Shown: in pieces, positions 1 through 10,300 of the stretch
Layout: each line of letters begins with the position of its first letter
How positions within the stretch are numbered: position 1 is the stretch's first letter
NCBI RefSeq assembly: GCF_003467445.1
Contig: NZ_QSGS01000022.1
Coordinates: 1 to 23,980 of the forward strand
Direction: 5' to 3'
DNA from: Exiguobacterium sp. AM39-5BH
GTDB taxonomy: Bacteria > Bacillota > Bacilli > Exiguobacteriales > Exiguobacteriaceae
Length of the DNA stretch: 23,980 nucleotides
Notes under the pieces: model-generated
Databases searched by the model: none
The model's input: only the letters and a program-made list of their open reading frames with translations
Told to the model about the DNA's origin: nothing
Program-made: the position numbers and the translations under genes

Positions 1-4
1 AGAA

Positions 5-29
5 ACGGGCCGGCATCCAGCCGACCCGT
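5..29 (-). terminator. Hairpin terminator after the DEAH helicase gene
   Basis: A 10-bp stem with one G-T wobble (ACGGGCCGGC against GCCGACCCGT, loop ATCCA) lies about 50 bp beyond the helicase stop codon. Read on the minus strand, the stem is followed by TTTCT at the window edge, so the U-tract cannot be seen in full. It fits a Rho-independent terminator for the minus-strand helicase unit. Confidence 0.55.
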
Positions 30-79
30 GTCGATAGTTTCCAAGAGTAACGTGTAAAAAAGGGATTTTTAATCCGTTA

Positions 80-3000
80 TTAAGAAGGAATTTTAAACCG
101 CTGTTGACACCATTGAATGAACTGTTCAGGTCCTTTCTCAGAAGACTCGTTAAAGCGATAAAACGTCTGACAGTTACCATAAAATTCACGACGCTCTTTA
201 AAGAACAGAGCCAAAGCAGTAGCGTGAATATGACGGCGAATGATTTTTTCATTTTCTAATGAAAAGATCGGTGCTTTGACGTTACCCGCAATCATGTCCT
301 TTGGGTTTTCAAAGTAAGTGAGGTCATGTGATTTTTTCTGGGCGAACGTTAATGCGAACGCAGCAGCCGAAGAACTCCGTCCGGCCCGTCCGGCCCGTTG
401 GATATAGTTGCTTGTTTTGGGCGGAACGTTTCGCATAAACACGGATTCCAAACTTCCGACGTCGATGCCCATCTCGAACGTCGTCGAACAGGACAGCACA
501 TTGATTTCACGACGAATAAACTCATTTTGGTATTGTTGGCCCAGTCGGTTGGAAAGTTGGGCGGTATGCTCTTTTACTACCATATCAATCGGAAGTAAGT
601 CGCGATACATCTCCCGATAATGTTGCCCACGTTCTAGCTGTTCCACGCGCACTTCGTTTAACTGACCGTCACAGTTACGCGTCTTACAAATCCCTGCATC
701 ATGCGTATGAACGGTCTTACAAAGCGAGCATTCATATACCATGTGAGGTCGATACGCTTTGAAATGTGAAGCTTGTAGCGACCAAAGCTCTGACCGATTG
801 TGTTCAGGCGGTGAGTAATCAAACAGATCATTTAGCGGAGATGACGGGTGCGTTAATAGTTTTGTGAATAAGTCATTCAGTTTGCGCTTTACGTCCTCGG
901 TAGTATACGTAACTCCGTATTTCGAGTAATAGCGTTCAAACAATTGTAGAAAGACGTTTGTTCGTTCAGGAACAAAGTTTTTTACATAGTTCGAAGGATG
1001 CCCGCCTGTCGCTACAATCCCATATTCATATTGTTTAGGTGCAAGAATGAGATGTTTGCGATTCAAATCTTTGGAGATACTCACGATGGCCTGCAAGCGC
1101 AAATAATAAAAGACAGTCATTAAAAAGGCCCAGGCGTGTTCTTGCCTGATTTCAAAGTTTTTGCTGATTAACTGTTCTAGTCTGGCTTTTTTGTCAGCTG
1201 GGAGAGATAATTCAAATCCAATCATGCCAAGATTTTCGAGCGAAAAGTCATCGTCACTTAAGATGAATTCTCGGAATAAACGTAACTTCACTTCTTGCTC
1301 AACGTCTAGTTCTTCAAACCGATGAATTGCACGAGATCCCGGAAGATTGATGACGATATTTTTCCACTCTTCAATCGAAATCAGTCCTTCGCGATTTTCG
1401 ATGGCACGCCAAAAGTAAGAGCGCCACAAGTAATTTCGGTACGTGCGATCTAAAAACGGCGCAAAGAAAGCGGCGTCTTGTCTGGAATCTGAAAAGACGA
1501 TTAAATTCTGTTTTTCGTACGTGAGTTGTTCTCCTGTAGTCTCTGCTTCTTCGTCATCAAACCAGCTATCTTGTATCTGTTTCTGATTTTCTTGACGTTT
1601 CGGATTGCCAATGACTAATTCTTGATACAGTTGAGCAGCCAGAGCGGAAGTTACACCATCTGCTCCGGTGTAAAATGGTCGAATCGCATCGGTTCGCAGA
1701 GAGGTAAGACCGCAAGATAAACAGATTGGTTTTTCTTCTTGTAGATTGATGGCCTGAACCTTTTGTAAGGGCACATGGCAGTCACAAGGTTCGTGTTGTT
1801 CTCCCGGGAATTTAGTAGCTCCACAACTAGGGCACCACTCTTTAATAGACACCTTCGTTTCTTCTTCGTCCTCTAAATCAGAAGTAATCAATTTTTCGTC
1901 TGTAGACAGGCGGAACAACACATTGGGGGCATCCCCATCACTGCTCTTTGAATGAATGTGACCGGCGTGAGGTGAGTGACCGTAAGCATGTATTTCTCCA
2001 CACCGTCGACAAACGCCGATTTCATAAATCGGATGACCATCTTCAGATTGTTGTTTTGGGAACAGATGTAACTTTCTTGTCGGATAGAACTCTAAATATG
2101 CACCCTCTAACGCACGGAAGAACGTATGATACTTGGCTGGAAGTAACTTCGGACGAGTGTCATCTTTTACTAATGTAGCCACGTCAATCAATTGAATTAA
2201 ATACTCAAGCGCCTGCTCATGAGATTCGTCTGGGAAGATGTCATTTGCCAAATCAGATAGTAAGTGCACATCGCTCAAATTTCTGCGTAAACGATGCAAA
2301 CGCCGATCGTGTGCCAATAACTCGTAAATTAGAGATTTAGGAAAACCTTCATATGATTTAAGGTAGTTGTATTCGGTGATGTCAGGAGACTCGTCCTGTT
2401 CATAACAACGTTTCAAGTAGCTATAAACGTTCGGGTTAGGCAGTTCAACTGCTGTGTATAATTCATCATAATCAATGCGTTCTGATGTAATAAGCTGGCC
2501 TGAGTCTAGACTGAACGACTGGCCAAACAACTTTTTAGCAAATGACATCACATCTCGTTTGGCTTGTTCAGAAGAGCCGAGTGTAGCTGAGGTGGCGATG
2601 AATTGAAGGGGTGTTTGTTGTTCTACTTCGGTCCGGAGACGTCGAAGCAACATAGCGACTTCAGCTCCAGTCGCACCATCATACGTATGAGCTTCATCGA
2701 GTACGACAAAGCGCCAATGGTCTCGATAGTGCCCAGAAAACAAAGCATTATCTTCAGGACGCATCATTAAATACTCAAGCATGGCATAGTTCGTTAACAG
2801 GATATGGGGCGGATTGCGACGGATTTCTTCTCGAGACAAGCGCTCGTTCGGCAACGGGTTTTTGCCATGTTGACTATAGAATGATTTCCGAGCATCTTGC
2901 GTTTTCTCAATCGTCTCCCCAGTAAACCGACCAAACGTGATATTTGGTGTATCCTTTAACAATTCACGTAGGCGGTCGAGCTGATCGTTGGCAAGGGCGT

Positions 3001-3445
3001 TCATTGGATAGAGTAACAATGCTCTCACGCCATCGTTTAACTGTCCGTTATCACGTTGTGTTAGAAGGTGGTTGAAAATCGGAAGAATAAAACTTTCTGT
3101 TTTACCAGAACCTGTTCCGGTCGCGACGACAAAAGACTGACCGTTTTTTGCGGTTCGAATCGCTCGTTCCTGATGGAGATATAGACGAAAGTTGTCCTCA
3201 CCCGGAAGAAAGCGGGTAATGTCGGGATGGACGGTCCCGTCATCTACTAAATCAGTGATTTGTCGACCTGGCTTGTAAGGGAGTGTTGCTTCAAGATAAG
3301 GTCCTTTTAAAAACTGTTTGTCGTGTCTTAAACCGTCAATAAATTGCTGATTGAGGTCGCCATCGTTGATCTTAAAATAAGAAGTCAGGTAGTCCATGTA
3401 TCTGTCTTGCAGACGAGCGGTTGCTTGAATCGGGTGAATACTCAT
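80..3445 (-). CDS. Large DEAD/DEAH-box superfamily 2 helicase, short C-terminus
   Basis: This is a predicted ATP-dependent nucleic-acid helicase or translocase of 1121 aa. A Q-motif-like FRLYLHQERAI (Q92) is followed by Walker A ATGTGSGKT (108-116), DEAH at 250-253, a SAT motif near 287 (ATSATLG) and motif VI QRAGRAGR at about 1013-1020. The long insert between the two RecA lobes carries cysteine pairs (CRRCGE about 478, CPSCG about 537, CLSCG about 574, CSLC and CKTRNC about 904-920) that probably bind zinc. The ATG at 3445 is preferred over the one at 3463 because it has GGGAGG about 10 nt upstream. It overlaps the previous stop as ATGA, so translation is probably coupled. Large helicases of the DISARM and Druantia type continue for many hundred residues after motif VI, often to a DUF1998 domain. 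This one stops about 100 residues after it, so it is either a short variant or truncated. The exact system is not certain. Confidence 0.85.
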   Translation of the reverse strand: MSIHPIQATARLQDRYMDYLTSYFKINDGDLNQQFIDGLRHDKQFLKGPYLEATLPYKPGRQITDLVDDGTVHPDITRFLPGEDNFRLYLHQERAIRTAKNGQSFVVATGTGSGKTESFILPIFNHLLTQRDNGQLNDGVRALLLYPMNALANDQLDRLRELLKDTPNITFGRFTGETIEKTQDARKSFYSQHGKNPLPNERLSREEIRRNPPHILLTNYAMLEYLMMRPEDNALFSGHYRDHWRFVVLDEAHTYDGATGAEVAMLLRRLRTEVEQQTPLQFIATSATLGSSEQAKRDVMSFAKKLFGQSFSLDSGQLITSERIDYDELYTAVELPNPNVYSYLKRCYEQDESPDITEYNYLKSYEGFPKSLIYELLAHDRRLHRLRRNLSDVHLLSDLANDIFPDESHEQALEYLIQLIDVATLVKDDTRPKLLPAKYHTFFRALEGAYLEFYPTRKLHLFPKQQSEDGHPIYEIGVCRRCGEIHAYGHSPHAGHIHSKSSDGDAPNVLFRLSTDEKLITSDLEDEEETKVSIKEWCPSCGATKFPGEQHEPCDCHVPLQKVQAINLQEEKPICLSCGLTSLRTDAIRPFYTGADGVTSALAAQLYQELVIGNPKRQENQKQIQDSWFDDEEAETTGEQLTYEKQNLIVFSDSRQDAAFFAPFLDRTYRNYLWRSYFWRAIENREGLISIEEWKNIVINLPGSRAIHRFEELDVEQEVKLRLFREFILSDDDFSLENLGMIGFELSLPADKKARLEQLISKNFEIRQEHAWAFLMTVFYYLRLQAIVSISKDLNRKHLILAPKQYEYGIVATGGHPSNYVKNFVPERTNVFLQLFERYYSKYGVTYTTEDVKRKLNDLFTKLLTHPSSPLNDLFDYSPPEHNRSELWSLQASHFKAYRPHMVYECSLCKTVHTHDAGICKTRNCDGQLNEVRVEQLERGQHYREMYRDLLPIDMVVKEHTAQLSNRLGQQYQNEFIRREINVLSCSTTFEMGIDVGSLESVFMRNVPPKTSNYIQRAGRAGRSSSAAAFALTFAQKKSHDLTYFENPKDMIAGNVKAPIFSLENEKIIRRHIHATALALFFKERREFYGNCQTFYRFNESSEKGPEQFIQWCQQRFKIPS

Positions 3446-6400
3446 AGCTGCTTGTCCTCCCATGCTGTGACGAAATGATAACTGTTATGACATACATCTT
3501 TAATCGACAATGCGGGAATTTGATTGAGCCGTTTATAGATTTTCAACTTTCCTTTAACACTTAAATTTGGCTTTGTGCCTAGTGCCAGGAGTTTCGTCTG
3601 TGCAGAAACATATAAGAAAGTGGGATATTGATTTAATTCAATTTTTGGTGGGAACGTTCGTTTTGACAACAACTCTTGGACACGAAGTGGAATTTCTTTT
3701 TGTCGTTCAGCCAGTTTAGACTCAATCCAACTTAACTGAGTTTGGGCATCTTGTTTGTAGCCCATTAATTGAGTTGGATTTTGGTAAAATTCGTCTGCTA
3801 GATATCGATTACAACTGTCAAGAACATCATATTCTAGAGGGTGTGCGTCTTGTGGCCGAACTAGTCTAAATTGCTGTCGCAACTGTTGACGATTCGCAGG
3901 ATTTAAAGCTGAAAATGTTTGAAGGTGACCAAATTCAGAATGGACGAGAGGGTGAATTCCGGCCTTTTCGTAAAAACGTTTCTGGTGTTCATATTTCCAT
4001 AAATACACACCGAATAGCGTAACCCAGCGTTCCCAAGAGACTCTCTCGGCGTCAAACCGAGTGAGTAAGATTTCAATCAAATCAGGAGAGCGAAGTACCT
4101 TTTCAATGAGTAATGGATTAGCGACCGATTCGAGCGCTCGTAAATAAGCAGCCCCATATTGGTTTAACTTATCGATGAACGTTCCCCAAGTCGTCTCATC
4201 TAGTGAATCGATAAACAGATAAACTTCGATATGATCTAGTTTTTGAATTAGCTTCGGAAATAGGATTTCTGTGTCATCATCGAACCAACTTGACTCCTCT
4301 TGTTTCATGCCATTTACAATGACTCGAGAATCAGGAAATGGATGAAGCAATTTATAGGTTTTGCCTCGTTCGAATGTAAAGATATGAGGTTCGTTTTCTA
4401 AGGAGTAGGGATGAAAAATTTTAAAACTAATCTCATATGGTAGCGGATGTGATAAATGAACCGTATACGATTCGTCCATAGATAGGAGCGAATGGAGCTC
4501 ATCGGTAAAATGGCCAATCAATTCTGTCTGGCCATTTATACTTAACGTAATTTGTCCAGATTGAAAACGATTGATGACATGCTGACAAATTGAAAGAGAG
4601 ACCAAATTTGATATTCGATTTCGTTTTAATGGGATAGGAACATGTTCCTCCTGCATTTGATTTCTAACAATCAAATGCGCATGGATTGATTCAGCGGATT
4701 GAAAGCGAGTCGTCACCCGAATCAGAATTGACTGTATCTCCTCTTGTGTAAACGTTTGGTGTCGGCCTTCGGAAGAGATGATTTCATATTCGTAAAACGT
4801 CTTGCTAAAAGATGTAGTGTACAATGGGTGACCTGCAATCGTTAACGTTAACGAAACGGAGTCATTCACCTCATGGAGTGGAATCGTTACTTTCTGTTGA
4901 TGAGGTGCATATGATTTTTGATCAACGCGTACGCGTTGCAAGTGTCTTGACTCGAATTGGATTGAACTTTGACTCATCTTGTAAGAGAAGTCTTGTGGTA
5001 ATAGAGTGAAATGAAATTTGTAGGTGTCATTTCGTTCAGTGTTTCGAAGTTTCAGCGTGACGTCTTCGAATAAATTTCGATGGAGCTTAAGAAATCGGAT
5101 ATCGAGCAATACATCATCCTCATCTTGACGAAATGCACCATTGAAATCTTCTAACCCGAACACATTGTCTTTTACTTCTACTTTCCAATGAAGTAAGTCA
5201 TGAATATCTAGGTCGTGAAATCTTAGAGAAGGAAAATCGGTGTAATGGCTTCGGTCGGAATAAAAGAGCGGTCGGGTGTCAATTGTTACTTCAGCGCGTG
5301 GTGATGTGACGAGTTGTCGATAAATCGTTTGATCCGGAGTATGGAAATAAAGTTCAACGTCTTCATTCAGTTGTAATTTTTTGTACTCATATTCATGCCA
5401 CTTCGGATTTGAGATAGGATGATAGGAGTCGTTTGTAGAGTAACTGCTCGGTTTAACGATAATTATTTCTGTCCCTGGCTGCATATACTTTCCTCGGAGT
5501 AGCTCCCATTGTTCACTCTGATCTTTCTGTTTAAAGACCATAGGATAAGCCGATGGTAGTTCATAAGCCTCGTCTTCACCGTCAATCGTGATGCAAATCG
5601 TAGTAACGTTTGGAGAAAAGTCCACAATCGAATCATGCGGATGGAATCGAATGGCATGTGGCAACATTTCGCGGCTACACTGGACCGTGGTGTCACCAAT
5701 TCGCCAGTAAGCTGACTTGGCATCTTCTCGATAAATCTTAGGAAGCTTAATGCGAGGACGGGATGCGAGCTCGTCCCAAAAAATGAATTGCCGACGGGAA
5801 CGCCGCTGTTGGTCTTTCTTCACGATGGCTTGTATGATTTGCAGATTGTTACGCATAAAAGGTGGGAACGATTGAATTTTTCGTTGTTCCATAAAGAACT
5901 CTTTAAGACGCAATAAGGGTTCTGGGTTATTGATGCTCTGTTCAATGTATAGCTTGACTGGTTTGTTTAGCTGTTCGTTCCATGGCCATTCATTTTGTGT
6001 GACTTGTTTGATTGCACTTGGAAGCTGTCTTCGATCTTCAATCACATGGCTTATAAAATGGTTATAGATATTCTCAAGCGCGTACACAGAAGTGATACCT
6101 GAATGAATCAAAGCGGTTAAATAATATTTCAAGTTACCGTCTACTGGAGTGAATATATGTCGATGTATTAACGTTTGATGCATTGTAGTTTTCCAATAGC
6201 CGACAAAGTTGCTACTGACTGAGTAATAGTCGCTAAATAGTGTCCAAAATCCTCGGTCTTCTTGATGCAGCGCAATCATCGACGTCCCAATCAAGCAAGT
6301 AAGTGGATAGAGCCGCCAAAGACGCTCTGTAACGAGAGAAGCGGAGGAATGACGCTGATGAGTCATTTGATGTTTTAACCAATCTTGAATCGCTGAGATT

Positions 6401-6501
6401 TCTTCATTTTTGAGCGGGAGTTCGTGGACGAAATGTAAATCATGTTCTTTCCAATAAGTTGACCATTCTTTTTCTTTAAGAGATGCATTGAACTCGGACA
6501 T
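3442..6501 (-). CDS. Unrecognised ~1019-aa protein paired with the DEAH helicase
   Basis: I recognise no domain, P-loop, signal peptide or membrane segment. The N-terminal third looks helical and tryptophan- and histidine-rich. The middle (about 280-750) has the alternating hydrophobic pattern of beta-rich domains, and the C-terminal third is again helical and basic. The frame stays open to 6600, but that longer start lies inside the terminator of the upstream gene. The ATG at 6501 (MSEFNASLKEK) has GGAAGGAG about 9 nt upstream and is the likely start. The stop overlaps the helicase ATG by 4 nt. Obligate pairing of a roughly 1000-aa unknown with a giant SF2 helicase recalls DruH-DruE (Druantia type III), where DruH is also of unknown function. 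That link rests on size and arrangement only and is unproven. Confidence 0.75.
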   Translation of the reverse strand: MSEFNASLKEKEWSTYWKEHDLHFVHELPLKNEEISAIQDWLKHQMTHQRHSSASLVTERLWRLYPLTCLIGTSMIALHQEDRGFWTLFSDYYSVSSNFVGYWKTTMHQTLIHRHIFTPVDGNLKYYLTALIHSGITSVYALENIYNHFISHVIEDRRQLPSAIKQVTQNEWPWNEQLNKPVKLYIEQSINNPEPLLRLKEFFMEQRKIQSFPPFMRNNLQIIQAIVKKDQQRRSRRQFIFWDELASRPRIKLPKIYREDAKSAYWRIGDTTVQCSREMLPHAIRFHPHDSIVDFSPNVTTICITIDGEDEAYELPSAYPMVFKQKDQSEQWELLRGKYMQPGTEIIIVKPSSYSTNDSYHPISNPKWHEYEYKKLQLNEDVELYFHTPDQTIYRQLVTSPRAEVTIDTRPLFYSDRSHYTDFPSLRFHDLDIHDLLHWKVEVKDNVFGLEDFNGAFRQDEDDVLLDIRFLKLHRNLFEDVTLKLRNTERNDTYKFHFTLLPQDFSYKMSQSSIQFESRHLQRVRVDQKSYAPHQQKVTIPLHEVNDSVSLTLTIAGHPLYTTSFSKTFYEYEIISSEGRHQTFTQEEIQSILIRVTTRFQSAESIHAHLIVRNQMQEEHVPIPLKRNRISNLVSLSICQHVINRFQSGQITLSINGQTELIGHFTDELHSLLSMDESYTVHLSHPLPYEISFKIFHPYSLENEPHIFTFERGKTYKLLHPFPDSRVIVNGMKQEESSWFDDDTEILFPKLIQKLDHIEVYLFIDSLDETTWGTFIDKLNQYGAAYLRALESVANPLLIEKVLRSPDLIEILLTRFDAERVSWERWVTLFGVYLWKYEHQKRFYEKAGIHPLVHSEFGHLQTFSALNPANRQQLRQQFRLVRPQDAHPLEYDVLDSCNRYLADEFYQNPTQLMGYKQDAQTQLSWIESKLAERQKEIPLRVQELLSKRTFPPKIELNQYPTFLYVSAQTKLLALGTKPNLSVKGKLKIYKRLNQIPALSIKDVCHNSYHFVTAWEDKQL

Positions 6502-6559
6502 AATCTCAGTCTCCTTCCCCCAAAAAATCAAACGGTTATTTTTAATTTTAACTTCTATA

Positions 6560-6587
6560 TTTGTATGAATATTCCCTTTATTGTAAA
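6560..6587 (-). promoter_or_regulatory. Candidate sigma-A promoter of the helicase unit
   Basis: On the minus strand TTTACA (5 of 6 matches to -35, at 6582-6587) is separated by 16 nt from TACAAA (4 of 6 matches to -10, at 6560-6565). It lies just below the terminator of the previous gene and 59 nt above the 1019-aa start, where a promoter would be expected. The surrounding sequence is AT-rich, so chance matches are likely. Confidence 0.3.
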
Positions 6588-6592
6588 TGAAA

Positions 6593-6623
6593 AAGCCCAA
6601 TTCTCTTAGATGGAATTGGGCTT
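6593..6623 (-). terminator. Rho-independent terminator of the small anchored-protein gene
   Basis: A perfect 11-bp inverted repeat (AAGCCCAATTC and GAATTGGGCTT, 9-nt loop) is followed on the minus strand by a run of T (GGGCTTTTTC). It starts 18 nt past the stop at 6641. It separates that gene from the helicase unit and rules out the upstream start at 6600 for the 1019-aa protein. Confidence 0.85.
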
Positions 6624-6640
6624 AATAATTGATAGAGATA

Positions 6641-7249
6641 TTACTGTAGGGCATTTTCGAGATAATAAGAATCTGTATCAACTTCTTTTTTTTCAGGGAA
6701 TTTTTTATAGTATAATTCAGCAACCGAATATCGAGAGTAACCTGGTAGGTATTCGAAAGAGTTATCATCATTCCAGTTTACGATGGACAGTCCTTCTTTT
6801 TCTAGTACCTTGATTCTGAATATTTCCATTCGGTAGTTTCCACGAGCTACAGCGTTGATGTACTCTGCCAATTCTTCTTTAGTTTGCTTAGTATTTAATT
6901 GAATGATTGTTTCATAATAAGACATCATAGATTCATCATATCCATTAGCCCAGCTATATTCTCCTGAACTGAAATCAATTGACAGAATATCTTTTAAGGA
7001 GACTCCTAGATTTTGAGCAAATGTACGCAGAGACTCCTCATCCGTGGTCGTCACGTCACTTTGATCATTTATAGTCTCAATCTCATCTGAAGAGGTTCTC
7101 TGTGCATTAGATTGTTCTTCATTCGCCGTGATTTCATTATTGGGTTCGAGCACTAAAGATACCGATTTAGTTACGTTGAGAACCACGATTGCGCTGATAC
7201 CTACAACAAGCAATAACACGATTAGCATTTGTACATACTGTTTTTTCAT
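6641..7249 (-). CDS. Small membrane-anchored extracytoplasmic protein, unknown function
   Basis: This 202-aa protein starts MKKQYVQMLIVLLLVVGIS, a basic N-terminus followed by one hydrophobic helix (about residues 7-26). There is no lipobox cysteine, so it is probably a signal anchor that leaves the acidic, Asn/Ser/Thr-rich remainder outside the cell. The ATG at 7249 has GGAGAAG about 7 nt upstream and is preferred over the in-frame ATG at 7276, whose ribosome site is poor. The outer part (about 50-202) ends in a Tyr-rich segment and matches no family I know. Hairpins on both sides suggest it is transcribed alone. Its position between two helicase genes may be chance. Confidence 0.7.
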   Translation of the reverse strand: MKKQYVQMLIVLLLVVGISAIVVLNVTKSVSLVLEPNNEITANEEQSNAQRTSSDEIETINDQSDVTTTDEESLRTFAQNLGVSLKDILSIDFSSGEYSWANGYDESMMSYYETIIQLNTKQTKEELAEYINAVARGNYRMEIFRIKVLEKEGLSIVNWNDDNSFEYLPGYSRYSVAELYYKKFPEKKEVDTDSYYLENALQ

Positions 7250-7300
7250 AAGTATTCTTCTCCGTATGTATGACATGAAGACCTCGAATTTATGTAAAAT

Positions 7301-7326
7301 GATGACCGCTCTCTCGAACGGTCATC
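7301..7326 (-). terminator. Hairpin terminator after the AAA/nuclease gene
   Basis: An 8-bp perfect stem (GATGACCG and CGGTCATC, 10-nt loop) starts 15 nt past the stop codon at 7341. On the minus strand it is followed by ATTTTAC, a short interrupted T-run. It is probably an intrinsic terminator of modest strength. Confidence 0.6.
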
Positions 7327-7340
7327 TACTAAGCACGAAC

Positions 7341-10300
7341 TTATTTACTGTTTAATCGTATCGGTTCAATTCCCATTTCATCAAGCAACGTCCATAACGG
7401 CTCCATCGCTTGATCCGCATTACGATAGAAATGACGACCTCGAACGCGCCAGAACGTCCAACCGGCCCGTTCGAGCACTTTTTGCCGGAACATATCTTGC
7501 TCGTAGACGTCAGGACCATGCCAACGCTCACCATCACATTCGACAGCAAGGCGGTTCGATTCGCCTTCGACGACGAGGTCGATGCGATAGCCGTTCACTT
7601 GAACTTGCGGACGTACGAGATAGCCGCGGTTCGTCAAACGCTTATATACTTCCTCTTCAAATGGAGAGTCGAATAAATGCTGAACCGCTTCGAACGACTC
7701 TTGATCACCGAGCGGATTCTGGCAGTAGTTGACGAGTTTATAGCGCATGCAGTTTTGGTTGCCGATGTCTTGCAACGTCACAGAATGGAACAAAATCATC
7801 TGATCCCGAGCCCGACTCGCCGCGACGTTGAAGCGCTGGCTGTCGGTCTCTTTCGTGAGTGCGGCAAAACGGCGGTTCGGTGCGACGACGAGTGACAGCA
7901 ACATGACGTCACGCTCATCACCTTGGAACGTATAGGCGTCACCGAAGCGGACGTTGTGCTCAATCAGCTTGTCGATGCCGATCAAGTCGGTCGCCATCCG
8001 CTCGATTTGATCGGTCTGGGCTTTCCCGAGGAGCGAGATGACCCCGAACGTCCGCTTCGCGTAGCGTGGGTCGTCAATCAACTGCTTCAAGTGAGCGACG
8101 AGCGCTTTCGCTTCCGGGACGTTGAACTTGTCTTTCGTCGTTTCAGCGACGTTCCCATCCTCGACAAAGACGCTCTGCACCGCCGGCGTCAACCGTTCGG
8201 CACGTTGCGGGAGTCGGAGTGGGACGATCCGACCTCGTACACATGAGCGTTGCTGAAACCGATAATCTCCGGTACGCAACGGAAGTGTTCACGGAGCCCG
8301 ACCGTCGCACTGAACTTGACGGAGGCGAGGTCGTATAGACTCGATGAGCCATCGAATAACGTCATCGTCGTGTCGTTTCCGAAGTATGTCTTTTTCTTCT
8401 CTTGAATCGCATTTTGGTCTTGGAACGTCGTCGGACTGATTTGGCGGTCATCCCCGACGATGATGGCTTTTCGAGCACGCGACAAGAGCGCGATGGCATC
8501 CATCGTGCTTTGTGAGCTCTCGTCGAAGATGATGACGTCGAACAGCTCGTCGATTTCTTTGAACGATTCGAGCACGCGGTTCACCGGCATGATCCAAACT
8601 GGGATTGCGTCTTGGGCCGCAGCCATTTGACGGGCGGCTTCTCGCTTATGACGAGCCGCATGTTTCCCGGTGCCTTTCCCGATTTGGCGAATCAACTTCG
8701 CCCAACTGTTCAAGCGTTCTTGTTTCGATGGTGTCATCCGCGTCAGCTGCTCTTTCCACGCATATGTCGCACACAAGTCCGCTGTCGCTTTTCCTTCCTC
8801 TTTCTCCAATCGTTTCATCTTCTCCCGATAATCGTCGTCGCTCAGTGCTTCAAGTAACGTCAAGACACGTGCTACTTTCCAATCGAGTTCGAACGTCTGA
8901 AGTTGAAGCGTCGGAGCAGTCCCGTCGTAAAACGCGTTCAACCAACCCGGAGCGACTTGTTTGATGCGCTCTGTCAGTTCTTTTAGGCGTGTCGCTTTTG
9001 TGTTTTGTTGTTCGAGTAATGCCAACTCTTCAATGGACTGTGTGTAACGTGCGGCATCCCAAGATTGCATCGCTTGTTTGAGACGTAACGCCGCTGGATG
9101 GATGTGCGTGTCATGGATGAGTGATAGATAAGACGTCTGGATTGTCTGTAGCCCCTTCATCTCATCGAGCGCCAGCGAGGCATCTAGCTCTTGTTTAGCT
9201 TGCGTCAACCAAGCTTTCTCATAGCGGAACCGTTCGTCGTACAGACGGAAAGCCGGAGCCAATGACTCGTTGTACGTCACAAAGACAGCTTTCCATTCAC
9301 GGAGCGCATGAAGCGCCGTCCGATAAGACGAAAATTCAGGCGTCTCCAGCTCGAGTTCAAAGTGCTCACACGCATATTTGAAACGACGTGATAATGTCGT
9401 CAACGATGACTTCAATTCATCGAATTGTTTCAACAGTTGAAGGTCGGCACTCGATTGCGGAGCCTTCCCGTCAATTTTGGTTTCATCGAGTAAGACGGCG
9501 TATTTTTTACGTTTTGTCAGTTTGAAGAAAAAGCCGTCAGTCTTTCCTTCGTCTAAAACTGGACCGAGTTCGTCAGCGAGCGTCCAGACATCATTCGGTA
9601 AAGTAGACGGCAATTCGATGTCGTGGACGGCGAGTTTACGCTCCAACGACTCGAGTGCTTTGACGTCGCGTTCAAACGTCTGACAGTCTTCTTCACATTG
9701 CACTTCATCGCTTCGATGGGTGGACCAGTAGCTGTACCGTTCACGTAGCCACTCGGGTTGACGATCAAATGACTTGAGCAACGTCTGAATATGGTCTCGT
9801 GTCTGTTGACGAAGTGACGTTGATTTTTCCTGTAACCATGACGCAGCGGCCTGCGTCTGTTCGAGAGCAGCGAGTTGTTCGTAACGACTGCTTTCAGCTA
9901 AGAACGTTTCAAGTGACGGAAGCGTTGTCGTCGCTGGATAGGTCGTCACATTCGGTCCTTGGTTGAGCGTTTCCCGTTCTGCCATGAGTTGATAGAAGTC
10001 CGCCAATTCATCAGCCGTCAGCGGACAAGTGTCTGTCAATACGGGGAGCGGAAGCTGCATCGTGACTTTTTGTTCGCTCGTCCATTTCGCCCAATCGGTC
10101 GGTGAACGCGTCTCATCGAGATATGGAATCACTGTATGCTCGCTAGCGGCTTGCTCAATCATTTTCCGACGCAGACGGGCAATCTCTTCACGTGTCTCAT
10201 ACAATTTTTGTTGCTTTTGTGTTCCTGTCTTCTCTAATTCCGAAGCGGTCGTGCGATTCAAGTACGAGGCAATCTCTTGGAGTGAACTTTCCGTCTGCTT

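Noticed and set aside
6502..6600. N-terminal extension of the 1019-aa protein to an ATG at 6600
   Set aside because: It begins inside the strong terminator hairpin of the upstream gene and has no ribosome site, while 6501 has GGAAGGAG.
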